NCBI GenBank assembly: GCA_002964805.2
Contig: PUDQ02000057.1
Span: 124,001-188,000 of the forward strand
Direction of reading: 5' to 3'
Source: Trametes villosa
Taxonomy: Eukaryota > Basidiomycota > Agaricomycetes > Polyporales > Polyporaceae
DNA length: 64,000 bases
Position 1 is the stretch's first letter, and every line of letters begins with the position of its first letter. Position numbers and translations under genes: made by a program. This document shows, one piece after another, positions 45,801 to 57,287 of the stretch. Under the pieces are notes generated by a model. It saw only the letters and a list, made by a program, of their open reading frames with translations. It had not been told where the DNA came from and did not search any database.

Positions 45801-45976
45801 ACTCCCTGGCGTCCGGAGCGGACGACGGCACCGTTCGCATTCGGTTGATCCCTGAGTGGGATCCTGACCGTGTGAACAAGGACGAGGATGGTGACGAGGA
45901 TGGGGATGACAAGGCCAAGGCCGAGAAGGCTGGAGAGGAATCTGAGGACGTCAAAGGGAAGAAGGTCGCGGTATAG
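42885..45976 (+). CDS. GHGYPLW-domain/WD40-repeat fusion protein 2
   Basis: Exons 42885-43222, 43281-43932, 44009-44050, 44104-44160, 44217-44292, 44360-44461 and 44526-45976 give 905 residues. Exons 3 and 4 (42 and 57 nt) match fusion gene 1 exactly in length, and the blocks PYDPVEFLLDYILA, AIACDTDLYALFH and DIPAALEALQPTVDVDED align. The N-terminal domain reads YSDRLFTTGHGYPIW, VGRFLDGKFWLLFN, RIVNYARQHFDNW and VSGTTKTTRWA. A Glu/Pro-rich acidic linker (about residues 425-530) is much longer than in copy 1. Eight WD40 repeats follow (VTALTYSHDSKMVATG to VTLVMFSPDGDSLASG); repeat six again ends in Cys (KLCDS). The C-terminus is a charged Lys/Asp/Glu tail ending KGKKVAV. Function unknown; a scaffold role is inferred from the propeller. 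Confidence 0.86.
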
Positions 45977-46116
45977 ATCTTACCTCGCGCTGGAGCTGTC
46001 CACATGTAGATTGATATTCCTTCACAAGCAACAAGTGCTGGTACTGGATCGTGTACGACTGCACCGCGCATGTGGCGGGCAACCTGAAACGAATCCCGAC
46101 AAGGGCAAAAATACTT

Positions 46117-46210
46117 GACAGTGACGAGATTCGAACTCGCGCGGGAAACCCATCACGGTGATGCTCTAAAAGGCCTAAACGTGACGCCGTAACCACTTGG
46201 CTACACTGCC
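46117..46210 (-). tRNA. tRNA-Leu (UAG) with 15-nt intron
   Basis: A class II cloverleaf with a long variable arm. The acceptor GGCAGTG pairs with CACTGTC (one G-U), the D-arm is GCCAAGTGGTTACGGC, and the anticodon stem is TCACG/CGTGA. The loop TTTAGG carries anticodon TAG (46,177-46,175). An intron of 15 nt (46,173-46,159) follows position 37, the standard eukaryotic site. The variable arm is GGGTTTCCC and the T-arm is GCGAGTTCGAATCTCGT. The discriminator base is A, as in Leu rather than Ser tRNAs. Confidence 0.85.
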
Positions 46211-47223
46211 GTAGTAGTGAATGGTGGCGGCAACGTCATAGCGGCAGAAAAAGCAAAAACGCTCGCGTCCCTGAACATTATATTCAGTGCCCAGGCACAT
46301 CCGCTGCGAGCCAATCTCAGCTTTTCCTACTACCACCCTCCCTCGTACGCATCCGCGATGCATCTTTCGCCAGGCCAAATTACATCCATAATAAGCAGCC
46401 ATCAACTCACTCCTGCTGTCGCATGATCCTACGGAGCAGGAGATGGCGTACCCGGGCCGCAAGATTAATCGACTTTCCCATCTCGTGCTCACGCGAATGG
46501 TCATGCTGCACATTCGGCCGCTCTTCCTGTTCGATGTGCATCTCTCGGGCTCGTCGGTTGGGCGCAACTGCGCTATTTCTGTGGAACTGGTGCTGCGTAT
46601 ATGTGCGTAGGGATGAAGTGAGTCTACGGGGGAATGTCCATTACCTCTGACAGGCGACTTGGCTCGCGCCTTCAAGCTTTGCAGGTGCGAGTCTGCGCTT
46701 CAGTAGACCACAGTTCGTTCCGAGCTTATACTTCCGGGTTCGAGGCGCGGCCCGGCGGATGTGTGGATCCTCGTCACAAGCCGCCGGCCGGTTAAAAAGT
46801 GAATAGGTCGCGCAAAGTCTCCCCTCCTTCCATCCAACAGCCCGCATGGTGCCGCAGCTCGCATGCGTTCTTCTGGTTCGCGAACTACCGCGCCTTCTCG
46901 GTCTCGCGCGATATTTCCGTATGTGTGCTAGTCCCGCCATGTGCCTGGCAACTAGGCATCCGGATACGCGGGAGCCGGGCCAGCATGCGGCTCCGAGGGT
47001 CGGCGCGCATGCGCACGCGTGCTCCTCGAAGTCGTGTGCAGTGCACCGCGACCATGCAGGAGGCTCGTCATCTGCTAGATTCGGCGGAGATGGTTCGGGT
47101 GCGGATCGGACTGTTGGATACGCTTCGGAGAACTCCTGGTGGGTTGCCCCGACGTTTCTGCTGGCACTCCCCGCGAGGTATTTAACTCTCCCCGTCTGCT
47201 CTAGGTGGGGCCTCTCGAGCACC

Positions 47224-47229
47224 TATAAG
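47224..47229 (+). promoter_or_regulatory. TATA box of the GH28 gene
   Basis: TATAAG, about 42-47 nt upstream of the ATG, implies a short leader. Confidence 0.45.
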
Positions 47230-47270
47230 GACTCCCCGAATAGCTGGTGATCCAGAGCCGCACGTCCACC

Positions 47271-49240
47271 ATGGGTTTCAAGTCTCTCCTGGCGTCACTT
47301 TTCCTCGTCTCCGCTGCCTCTGCTCAGTTGACTGGGAAAGTCGGACCTACTACTCCGCTCTCAGCGAAACAGGGCACCATTTGCAACGTCCTCAACTATG
47401 GTGGTAGCATCGGCTCTGACGATATCGGCCCAGCCATCAACAACGCGTTCAACGTAAGGACCTACTGGCTTTACTTTGACATCACACTTACAGGATTATC
47501 CGTAGAACTGCGTCACGAAGAACGCAGGGTCCACTCTCTATGTCCCCGCCGGTTTGTCTGAATACTTAGCTATTCAGTCTCGTTCCGGAGCTGATATATG
47601 TGTTTGGTCTCCCCAGGTAACTACAACATGAAGACTTGGGTGACCTTGAACCACGGCACCAAATGGGCATTCCGCTTGGATGGTTTGATCACCCGTGCTG
47701 GTACGTCTTCTCGCTGGTATAATATGCGTCTCGGCCGGGCCCTGACCGTCCGCCCTTGGTCTCCAACCGACTACAGCTACGACCGGCGGTAACATGATCG
47801 CCATCGAAAACGCGAACGACTTTGAGTTCTACTCCGCCAACAGCGCGGGCGGCATTCAAGGCCTTGGATACCAGGCTCGCAACGCCGGGTAAGCCGCGTT
47901 CTCGGAGAAACCGAAGCCACGCGAAGCTCATATATTTGCTCATTAGGCCGCGCCTCATCCGCATGGTCACGTCGACCAACTGGTCCGTCCATGACCTCAT
48001 CCTCGTTGACTGTGAGTGCCAGTCCGGCGAGTTCTGCGTGAAAGCGAGTAGTTATTCACGCGGCCTACGACAGCGCCCGAGTTCCATCTCGTCATCCAGG
48101 CCGGCTCTAACGGAGAGGTGTACAACATGGCTATCCGCGGTGCGTAATGCGCCAAGCGCGTAGATGCTATTAAGTTATTGATAGACGGCGTGTAGGTGCT
48201 AACATGGGTGGCTCCGACGGTGTCGACGTCTGGGGCACGAACCACTGGATTCATGACGTCGAGGTCACCAACCGCGACGAATGCGTCACCGTGAAGGTAT
48301 GTTTTCCACACTGTGAGCCCGGGCTCGCCGACTAAAAACCTCGCGAAAGTCGCCGGCGAACAACATCCTGATCGAGCGCAGTAAGTTGCTCTCCGCTGGT
48401 ATCACGAGTATCTGTACTAACGGCATCCTAGTTTGGTGCAACCAGTCCGGAGGCAGCGCAATCGGCAGTCTTTCCGATGGCACTGCTATCGAGAACATTG
48501 TCTACCGGTAAGACCGAAGTTCTCACTCCTCATACCGTTCTAAACACCGTGTGCCCGCAGCAACGTCTATACCAATGGCGGAAACCAGGCGTTCATGATC
48601 AAGAGCAACAAGGGCTCGGGCTACGTGCGCAACGTGCTGTTCCAGAACTTCATCTCGCGCGGCGTTGCGTACGGCCTCAACATTAACCAGTTCTGGTCCT
48701 CGCAGTCTCCCGGCCAGGGAGCGGGCGTCCAGCTCTCCAACATCACCTTCCAGGTACGCCCACCCATCCCTCTCTGCTCCCCAGCGCACATACTCACCCG
48801 AACCACCGCAGAACTGGGACGGCAACGTCGCGGACGGCGTGAAGCGCCCCCCGATCCAGCTCATCTGCGCAGACGGCGCCCCGTGCTTCGACATCAACCT
48901 GCAGAACGTAAACATGTGGTCGCAGACGGACAAGGCGATCGTCAAGTGCGAGAGCGCGTTCGGCTCTGGCGTCTCCTGCATCCGCAGCGGCTCGTCGCAC
49001 ACGAGCTACGCGGTCGTCACTCAGTCCGCAACGCGCCCCGCTGGGTACACGACCCCGACGACCATGCCCGGCGACCTCTCGGACGGGTTCGCGACGAACG
49101 CGGCGATTCCCACCCCGTGAGTGCCTATTTGCGTGTATGTATGGAGGGGCGTACTGACGTGGGCGACGTGGCGCAGGACTATCCCGACGTCGTTCTTCCC
49201 GGGCTTGGCGCAGATCAGCCCTCTTGCGAAGAACAAGTGA
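47271..49240 (+). CDS. Secreted GH28 rhamnogalacturonan hydrolase
   Basis: Twelve exons: 47271-47453, 47506-47551, 47617-47700, 47777-47888, 47947-48011, 48074-48139, 48196-48296, 48350-48380, 48432-48507, 48561-48753, 48812-49116 and 49177-49240; 441 residues. The signal peptide is [19 protein letters not shown], followed by [16 protein letters not shown], typical of fungal rhamnogalacturonase A. The beta-helix shows family blocks: [88 protein letters not shown]. The Asp residues in GVDVWG and NRDECV are the likely catalytic ones. The acceptor of exon 2 was placed at CCGTAG because the earlier CAG would admit a stop. It should cleave the rhamnose-galacturonic acid backbone of pectin hairy regions outside the cell. 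Confidence 0.92.
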
Positions 49241-49863
49241 GGGTGGGGCAGCATTCTCCGCATGGGTCGGCGATCTTCCCCTCACGAATTGACATGAGAT
49301 ATCGTGTGTCTCAGGGTTCAATGAATGCATCGTGATGATCTTTCTCTTCCGCTGCCTAGTAGGACGGATAGACGTAGGGAGGGGATCGACGTCCTAGTAA
49401 GCACTGGTAGGAGCTCGGCTCACAGACTCTCAGCTGCTCGCACGCATTCAACATTGTCGCTGTGCCTTCGAGGGCCGTCGTGCGCGCGTGCCCATCGGTA
49501 TGTCTGCAACGGCTCTCTTCTCTGGATTCACTACGGGGACTATTATCTCCCGTTGACGCTCCACCTCTTGTCTAATTGAATCAGTGGGTTCTTCCGCAGT
49601 CGCTGTCGTGACGACCACACAAGCAGCGTGTGAAGACGCGCTGGTGCCTACACTGCAACAATTGTTATTGTTGCGCGACAGGCGCCTACCAACGCGACTC
49701 ACCCACAACTTGCACGCACATCCATATAATCTGCCCGATCCATGTTGTTAGCCTTGTCAGCTCAGTTCCCCTCAGCCGCACTCTTGTACTAAGTACGCTT
49801 TCTCAACATTGCTCCTCCCGATGAACTGATCCAGATTTCAGGTGTATCTCAGGCAAAGTAGCG
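49241..49863. other. Intergenic; promoter of gene 4
   Basis: From about 49,550 the sequence matches the reverse complement of the gene 3 promoter; this is the inner boundary of arm B. Confidence 0.6.
49596..49731 (+). promoter_or_regulatory. Conserved promoter of gene 4
   Basis: Counterpart of the gene 3 promoter. It includes GTGACGACCACACAAGCAGC, then GCGCGACAGGCGCCTA, and a TATA-like CCATATAAT at 49,722-49,730, about 135 nt before the start codon. Confidence 0.5.
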
Positions 49864-51595
49864 ATGGCCAGGTAAGCCTGCGTCACCTCGCTCATCTGGT
49901 ATCCCTGACACTGAAAAATTGCATGTAGTGCTAGCGACATCACCCAGGAGAAGGCGCACATACTCGACGAGGACATTTACTTCGCCATCTTTGCACTACT
50001 CCCCACGCAGGCGGATGTATCGGCCCTCATGCGCTCATCTCGACTGCTCTATGGCCTCGGTACGAGGCGCCTACTGCAAATAGGCGTGCATATCGCCACA
50101 GACTCGGAACTTGTTTCCTTTTGCCAGTTCATGCAGCGGAACCTCCCCGGATGCGCCCAATACCTGACTAAGCTGTCGATTCACATACCCTGGTCGCGGA
50201 TTGACCTTGAAGACGACCCGGACGAGATGTTCGACGACGAAGTTATCACTGGTGCCCCCCTCCTGGTGCCCGTCATCCCTCAGCTCACCCACCTGGTGGA
50301 TCTCGAAATCGAGTTCTGCGAAGAGCTCCTAGAATGCGGTGGCGCACATCTCGTGAACGCCTTCGCCTCCCTCACCACGGTACGCAAGCTGTACGTGACC
50401 TCGTTCGGACAGGGCACACACGACGTTGTGAAGACCATGCCATCGCCGATTCTGGATCTTCACGTCAGCGCCCAAGACCCGCTGATGGACGCCTTTCCCT
50501 ATCCTTTCGACATGCTCGTCAACCGCCAGTCCACGCTCCAGAAGCTTTTCCTAGGCTTCTGCGACCTACAGGAGAGCGTCATCCAGCAGGGCCTCTCGAC
50601 CGCTGTCTTCCCTCAGGTGTCCGCGCTTGCCCTGATGGACTGCTGCATCCTTGAACGTGCCGTACTCGTGCGCGCGTTCCCGAACCTGCGCACGCTGGAG
50701 GTCACTGGCGGGCAAGCGGAGGTTGCGGACACAGGTGAACAGAGGGTTCCCGGAGTGGAAGAGGCGCGCGCCCGGAACCGCGGCGACTGGCGCTGCTGGC
50801 CCGCACTCGACCACGTGTACGGCGACGTCGACTCGCTATACATGCTTCGTCTGGTTTGCCCCGTCAAAAGGGTCGACGTACTGATCGAGCTGCAGGAGGA
50901 GTCTGTCGCGCGCATGCACGCGATTATCAGGAACACGCGTCCCCCTCAGCTGGTCATCCACTGCGGATATGCTAAACCTCGCTGGCCCTTAGATTTCAAC
51001 CATGCGATCACGCCTGCCACTCTTTTTGGACTGCTTGGCAGAGGACCCGTTTACGCCGGCATCACTCATTTCGGCCTTGATCTGGGCCTCGCAGGGATAT
51101 CCGGCGACCTCGCCGAGTACGAAGTATGTCCGCTTCAGTTCCCGCTCCACCTAAGTGCAGGATTGACATGGTTTGACCGTTTAGGTGGCGATCGGCCACA
51201 TGCTAGCTCGGGTATACGCCCGTTTTTTCACGCTCCGCGTGCACGCTGCGGAGTGCGAGTACGAGGAGGATGCCAACGCGCCGCAGGCCAGGCACCTCGC
51301 CGTCCTATCCAAGTTTCGCGGCGACTACCTCGCGACCTGGGCGGCACGCTGCACCCCAATGCTCGAGTGCGTGTGCGTCCGGCTGTGGGACAAGGACGAG
51401 TTCTGGCACATTGTGCGCCAGGAGAATGGCGAGAACGCAGGCGCGCCGCTGGGCGTTGTGCAGATCGATGTTGACACCGGGCGCGCTCTCATGCTGGCGG
51501 AGGGAATGGACTGGCGGCCTGCTGCGAAGACGCCAATATTGCTCCCAGAGTCCTCCGACTCCTCCTCTGAGCCATCCTGTGAGGACGTGTCCTGA
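49864..51595 (+). CDS. F-box-like/leucine-rich protein, gene 4 (group I)
   Basis: Exons 49864-49871 (8 coding nt: ATGGCCAG), 49929-51123 and 51185-51595 give 537 residues. It is the arm-B twin of gene 3. The F-box-like part is DEDIYFAIFALLPTQADVSA and RSSRLLYGLGTRRLLQIGV. Shared blocks include LTTVRKLYVTSFGQGTHD and GLSTAVFPQVSALALMDCC. The last exon has RFFTLRVHAAECEYEEDAN, RLWDKDEFWHIVR and GRALMLAEGMDWRPAAKT with an acidic, Ser-rich tail. A start at the internal Met of exon 2 (50,029) would remove the F-box-like segment. The first exon is shorter than in the other members, so its exact start is the least certain part. Confidence 0.8.
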
Positions 51596-51720
51596 GCATC
51601 GTCGAGCCAGCTCATGCATAGGTGAGCCCGACCCTCGCCCGGATGGTCGTATGCTGAAGCCGTCATTGTTGTCCCACAGTACCTCCACTCGACGTGGACG
51701 CGAGCCGCGCCATCGTCACG

Positions 51721-51771
51721 GTGGTGTAGATAGAGGGTGAATCGGTGGGTGGTGGTGTAGATAGAGGGTGA
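51721..51771. repeat. 20-nt direct repeat
   Basis: GTGGTGTAGATAGAGGGTGA occurs at 51,721-51,740 and again at 51,752-51,771, at the junction between the 3' flank of gene 4 and the gene-2-like fragment. It may mark the deletion that truncated that fragment. Confidence 0.7.
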
Positions 51772-52075
51772 GCCGTGAATCGTGCGGGCGATACGCCAGT
51801 GCACCTCCTTATCCCACACGCGAAAGGCTAAAAATTCTACCGCCGAGACGGGTGCGACAGTGCGCGCGACCCACAACGCAAGAAACCTGCCACTGACCGC
51901 ACCTGCGCAAAATGACCAGATCCTCTGCGTGCGGAGGGCCGTGCGCGTCTTCGTACTCCGTGCCTGTGGCGAGTACGCGGGACGTGAAGAGCCGCCGGAC
52001 CCTTCACAGGGATAGCAGTTTGACGATTGCCACCCTCTGCAGTTCAAGAAAAAGCCATTTGAATTCGTAAGCAGT
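51760..52075 (-). pseudogene. Truncated copy of F-box-like gene 2 (last exon)
   Basis: The minus strand carries the end of the last intron (ACGAATTCAAATGGC and a CTGCAG acceptor) and then a frameshifted last exon. EFLAFRVWDKEVHWRIAR is identical over 18 residues to gene 2. The sequence stops shortly after, at TIHGS, and the first two exons are missing. Its position and orientation relative to gene 4 mirror gene 2 relative to gene 3. Confidence 0.8.
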
Positions 52076-54099
52076 GGCCTATGCGAGATGGTGTGTAGGT
52101 GCACCTAAAAATGAACGGGATTCTCGGGTATTCCCTAAGACCTAGGTCAAGTCTGGAGTGGGTGCTACTATTGGTCGCAATTGAGAGCGTCGTACTTCCC
52201 ACCCGCCAGCGCAAGAAGCAAGTGATCCCCTCAACCCAGCGCTGTCAGACAGAAGGTCCCGGCGTGCGGGCGCGGCGCTCCAGCCTTGTCGGTCTTCACC
52301 CGAGCGCGTAAGCCGAGCATAACTCCTCACGAGCGACGCGGCAGCGTACTGAGTCGTACTGCGGTAAGCTATTGTGGGTCGCGATAAAAGAGCCTACGCC
52401 TTATTTGCGAGCGGCTTCGTGGACGACCCGCCGAGCATTCCGAGCTGCGCTTGAGACAGGACAAGCAGCTCCAGTGCGTGCTGGCTCTACGATATTAGCT
52501 GAGTTGTTGACGGTTAGTATCGTGATGCGGGCAAGTGGGAGAGCGGGGGTGCCTGCAAGCTTGAGAGGAAGCGGCAGCGGTGTCGATCCAGATTCGCTCG
52601 GCGGGGGGCGGCCAGGTCTGCTCCTGCTAGTTCCCGTGTCTCGGGGCGCTGCGCATTCGGTGCCACCGCTCGCTCTGCCTGGTCGTTGACATAGCCTGAG
52701 CCGAGATCCGCGTACGTTCTGGCGAAGAAGGACAGAGGGAGGGATTCCGGGAGCGCGCTGGTGAGTGACGGATCCCGCTGGTGCCGCGTCGAAGTTTTCG
52801 CGAAGCCCGCCGGCCGGGGACATCGGGAGACGTCACTGGCGAAGTGAGAAGCTACAGAAGCAGCTTCGCCTTCCGCGGAGGGACGGGCGCATGGAAGTCG
52901 AGCTGAGCCTATCCGATACTTGCTCAATGTCATCGGACAGGCTCAGGGACGCTTGAGAACGGGGTGCCATGCACTCGCTTGATGAGAACGACGTGTGTCG
53001 CAGCGGCGACGTCTGCGGCGGAGCATCTCTGACCGAAGTCAATCGAACAGGGCCCGGGGCCGGCGAGTGCGAAGCCTGGAAGGGAGCCTTTGTGAACCTG
53101 GTCGGCGTTAGAATTCAGGTACACCCTGAGAGAAGAGGAAGCGTAGTACGGGTGTAGTACGGGTGCTGAATCCTCCGTGCCCAGTCTGGAGTCGAACGCG
53201 CCGTCGATGATGGATTGAGGTGCTCTCGGGTGTGGCTTCATATTAGCCGAGCATGTGCGGTAGGGATAGGCTAACGCTACCCCGGTAGCGTTTGGTACGA
53301 GGAGCCTGTATGACTCGTTGAGGACTTAGGATCTTTTCGCTCAGGCCACGGAGGCAACGCAGCCCGGGCTCGTAGTACTGATCCCGTCGAAAGCAAGTCG
53401 GCCGAGTCCAACAGACCGGCCACGGTAGCCAATCAAAAGATAGTGTAGTTTTGAGAGCTGCTAACGGATCTAAAAGACCTCAACGGACGCTTGAGGCGTC
53501 CATTGAGCCCTATGGATGCGTATGAGCAATGGCGAATTTTCATGGCGAAGGATGCAAAAGAAGCCGGCCTGAAAGCTCGAGGCCTTGGCAGCTCGTGCCG
53601 CGGAGCGTGTTGTAAGAAGAGACCGTGGCTCCGAGAGATGGTAATATCGGTTGGAAGAGAATAGTATCGTTATGGAGTTGCAGTAGCCTGAGTGCGCCGG
53701 CAGAGAGGTTCCAGTGAGTGTGCGCGGGACTGGCGAAGGGTGTTCGGAAGAAGCCGGGAGATCTCTCCCGCGACCAAATGAGCGCCCGCTTCCCCTTCAC
53801 TCTAGCCTTCCAACATCTTGCAGCTGGCAGTACCCGCGACAACGGCTGAACACGATCACCATCGTACGCCGGAACCTCGCGGTGTATGACAGTTCGGTAT
53901 ACACTGACGGAGACCTAACAAACATATGTGTGTAGGCCTCACGTCTCTTCTTTCCTACTACTATCTGTCGCCTGCCAGTGGATACCGACCTGGAGCATTA
54001 CTACGACGCTCACCCTGCATCCCGCGGCGGCAGGAGGACTCCGAGGAACCGAGGTCGTCCGGTCCTCTGGAATTAGGTGTATTCAAAGATATAACTGCC

Positions 54100-54437
54100 A
54101 ATCTAGCAAGATTGGAATCTCACATTTCCTTAGACACTCTCCCCGAGGTACTGATCGCGCCCTGAGCCCTAGCAGAAGAGCACGGCATCCGGACCGGCAG
54201 GAACCCTTCTCCACATATGTGTAAGGTACAGTGGATGTCGAGAAGCCTGCACGCAGACGGGGAGAAGTCCCGGCTTGCGCCTTCGACGCCGTCACCTCCC
54301 CAGCGCACCGTGTGGCGTCCTGACGCCGCCCACTGGATATCCCGTCCTACATCCTGGATATTCGCGAACGTGCCGTCGTCGGTGATCAGGATTGCGGCGC
54401 GAGCGGTTGGCAGATCAGCGCACGTCCCGTAAGGCAT
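54100..54437 (-). pseudogene. Arm-B copy of the decayed MPYGTC frame
   Basis: The minus-strand frame from 54,437 begins MPYGTCADLPTARAAILITD and QDVGRDIQW, matching 7,794 onwards in arm A. The 105-codon frame is open here but the two copies diverge after about 50 codons. No domain recognised. Confidence 0.35.
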
Positions 54438-55570
54438 GCAATCCGAGGGTCATTTCGACGATCCGATGTCAACACGCGCCCATACTCTCCACACGTGGAT
54501 TCGCGTGTCATCGATCTTAGCGAAGGATTCCGAAGGATGTGCCCAAGAGCACCAGAACGATCGCCCGAAATGAAAAGCAATATAACAAGGTTCGCCGCAG
54601 TTTGAGTTGTAGGCTGCACGCTGACGTTTGTGTCTTCGTTCATATCCAGGTTCAGTCAAAAGCCACACGCCGCCGCGTGCTCGTCGTAGGGTACTGCATG
54701 CGAGAGCGCGGCGGGCCACGGCGATCGAGAGAGAGATGAGGAGAACGCCAGCTGTCGTACATGCGTCTGCTGTCAGGACATCCAGGCTCGGCCTCCCGCG
54801 CTCCGTCAACGAATGGCACGGACGGAGTAACGAAGGTCGGACTTCGTAGCTCGCACAAGTCCGATCCCGCCCTTCATGCTTCTGCGTAGGCGGAATCCGA
54901 CCTCTAGGGTGCCTGTTCGCGCATAGGGATTGGCATGGGCTATCTTTGCTCACCAATACGACGGGGATGCGCTCGGACAGAGTTTGACGAGAGGTGTGAA
55001 ATCCTTACCCCGATGAGAAAGGGCTCAGACGCCTCGTCCAAACCTTATGTCTCCGCTGACCCCTTTCTTTCGATGTCCCAGGAACTTGCAGGTACGGGAA
55101 TGTCCCTGGGGAAGCGCTATATCCGATAGGGATGGGACGGCATCCACAGCACGGCGGAGATGTGGCTATTCGACGTCCATGCAAGGCAAACTCCCGTCCC
55201 CGACGCATCTTGACCTGCTCCCATCTCTCGTACGCTCCCAAGACCCGCGGATCGTCGTGCTCGAAAGAAGGCCCGTACCCCGTCGGATATCTTGGGCACG
55301 ATTCGGGCTTGCGCGCGTGAGACTGCGCGCACCTTAGGAGGCTCCCCTATGCCCCGAGGAGAACTTTGGGCCGAAACCTACCTTGGGCTTACCGATGAGT
55401 CTGAGAACAGTCTACCGCATCTGCGCAGCGCTTCCTAGACTGATGTAAGTGTACAGAAGTATGCGCCATGTGAGAGGTGGACCGCGCTTCTCGAGCGCGC
55501 CGTCACAGTCTCTCGGATGTTGCCTAGCACATACGGCCCCGCTACTAGCCCCGCTACAATCCCCGCTACT

Positions 55571-55580
55571 ACGTATATAG
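55571..55580 (+). promoter_or_regulatory. TATA-like element of gene X-B
   Basis: ACGTATATAG lies about 45 nt upstream of the ATG at 55,623. Confidence 0.4.
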
Positions 55581-55622
55581 ATGGCCATGGATGCGCAAGG
55601 ATGCGCTACGCCCAAGACAACC

Positions 55623-57287
55623 ATGCCCCGCTATCGCCTTCCCTCATTCACTCCCCTCGTCAAAACGGGTCGCGAGGTACGCTGCCCTATACTTTGACTT
55701 CAATATGTGGGTGGCTGACCCCATCGTTATCCGACGGCCTTCATGATAGTCGTCATTGCGGCCACCGTCGCCCTCGAACCATTACCCTGGCTCCATTGTC
55801 GAAGACGAACATCAGAGCTTGGGGTGGCACCATAACGGTGGTTTCGTGGATGGCTACAGCAGTAGCGGCCACGCAGATGATAAAGTAAGAAGGGTTCCAG
55901 CACGCAAGTAGTCTTTCCCCGTGCTAATATATGATAATGCCAGATACAGCACAACGACTATCCACGGACGCATGCCGCCGAGGATGCCTCAAGCACCCCC
56001 TGCGGGTTCACCGAGGATACGATGCTTGCGAGCGGAGCGGACCCTCCCGGATACCACTTCATAGTGAGTGACAACGCTCGTTCTCTGCGGGATGTACACT
56101 GAATTTGGCCGGTATACAGGACTGGCGTACTGATGAGGACATCTATCAGCCCCCGCCGTACTCCGTTGGCACCGAAGCGCAATGCTTCTCACCCGGCTCG
56201 GTGTGGCCGGCGCCACAACCCCTGTCTTACGAATCTGGAGCGCCTCGAGCCTACCAGGAACCGGCGATGGATCACTTCTGGCATGGCGCCGCCGCGGCGC
56301 TATCCAACGGTTTTCTCGACATCCCACTGGCAGCCGACCACGGCGCGTACCCCTTCTGGCAGGAGAAAGCTTCTCCCGAGCCAGTCTACTCGGACGCCGC
56401 AGCGCAGCTTTCACTGGATGAAGCCATGTCTTCGTTGTCGCTCAACACCGTCGATCCCGGCCTGTGGACCATCCGCCAGGACATGTATCGAGGCAACAAG
56501 GGCAATCATCAGGCCGACATCGACCAGGTCCTGGCCATCACAGTCGACGTGGCCGCGGAAGATGCTTTGCACCCTGACGTTCTCGCAGAGGTCCTGGAGA
56601 ACCCCTTGGGTACCGCTTTCGAGGACCCGAACGAGAGCCGGAAGAGAAAGAAGTTCACTCTCCGTTACGTCGTGAGTATCAGCTGATGCCTCTGCGTCGT
56701 GTCCCACAAGCGAGAGATACTGACTGTGTCATAGTTCCCCGACATGCCGCCGAACAGAGCGCAGCAAATTCACGAGTACTCCTCTGGCCACCAACGCTCC
56801 GAGACTGTCAAGGCTGCCATTAGTCGGCTCCCTCGTGGGTCTCATCGGGCGACCGCCGCGTCTGTGCCCCTCATGCGCGCCGCGGTCGTGGAGAAGGTCG
56901 CTTGGGGGCTATACAAATTCATGGTCCGTCAACCTCAAGTCTGCTCGCCAACTCTTCGCTCATGTCGCCCGACACAATGACCTGCAGGAGGAGTTAAGCG
57001 CCGCTGGTCAGCCGCTGCAGTTCCGCGGACGCGACGTCGATTACGGCCACCTCCAGATCGTCAAAATCATTCGCCCCACCCTCGCCTCCATGCAGCCGGT
57101 GTTGGAGATAGCGCCCCGCTACCGCCAGCTCTACCCGCCCACCACGCAGGTGTCCGAGGCGTCCCCGGGCCAGCCTGAGGGTAGGGAGGACGGCGGGAAG
57201 GAGTGCCACGGCTGGCACGCCTACTACGGGGCCGAATCCTCCATGCAATACGGTGCGGACTTCTCGACTTACGGCGCACTGTTTTAG
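55623..57287 (+). CDS. Unknown conserved protein, gene X copy B
   Basis: Six exons (55623-55676, 55750-55884, 55944-56063, 56120-56671, 56735-56923, 56988-57287) encode 449 residues, all phase 0. This is the arm-B twin of X-A. Aligned blocks include GWHHNGGFVDGYSSSG, LASGADPPGYH, DIYQPPPYS, LDEAMSSLSL, LWTIRQDMYRGNKG, VAAEDALHPDVLAEVLENPL, MPPNRAQQIHEYSSG and LMRAAVVEKVAWGLYKFM. The N-terminal exons and the tail after YPP vary most. No known domain, signal peptide or membrane segment is visible. Conserved Arg/His-rich helices (QRSETVKAAISRLPRGSHR) might bind nucleic acid or protein, but that is a guess. Confidence 0.76.

Larger units (their letters stand above)
45977..47270. other. Intergenic with tRNA-Leu; promoter of rhamnogalacturonase
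   Basis: Apart from the tRNA, no gene is supported. A TATA element (TATAAG, 47,224-47,229) lies about 45 nt before the GH28 start codon. Confidence 0.55.
52076..55622. other. Gene-poor part of duplication arm B
   Basis: The part from about 53.6 to 55.5 kb aligns with the reverse complement of about 6.6-8.46 kb. The part from about 52.1 to 53.6 kb has no counterpart in arm A; no intact gene, terminal repeats or transposon protein was recognised in it. Confidence 0.55.
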
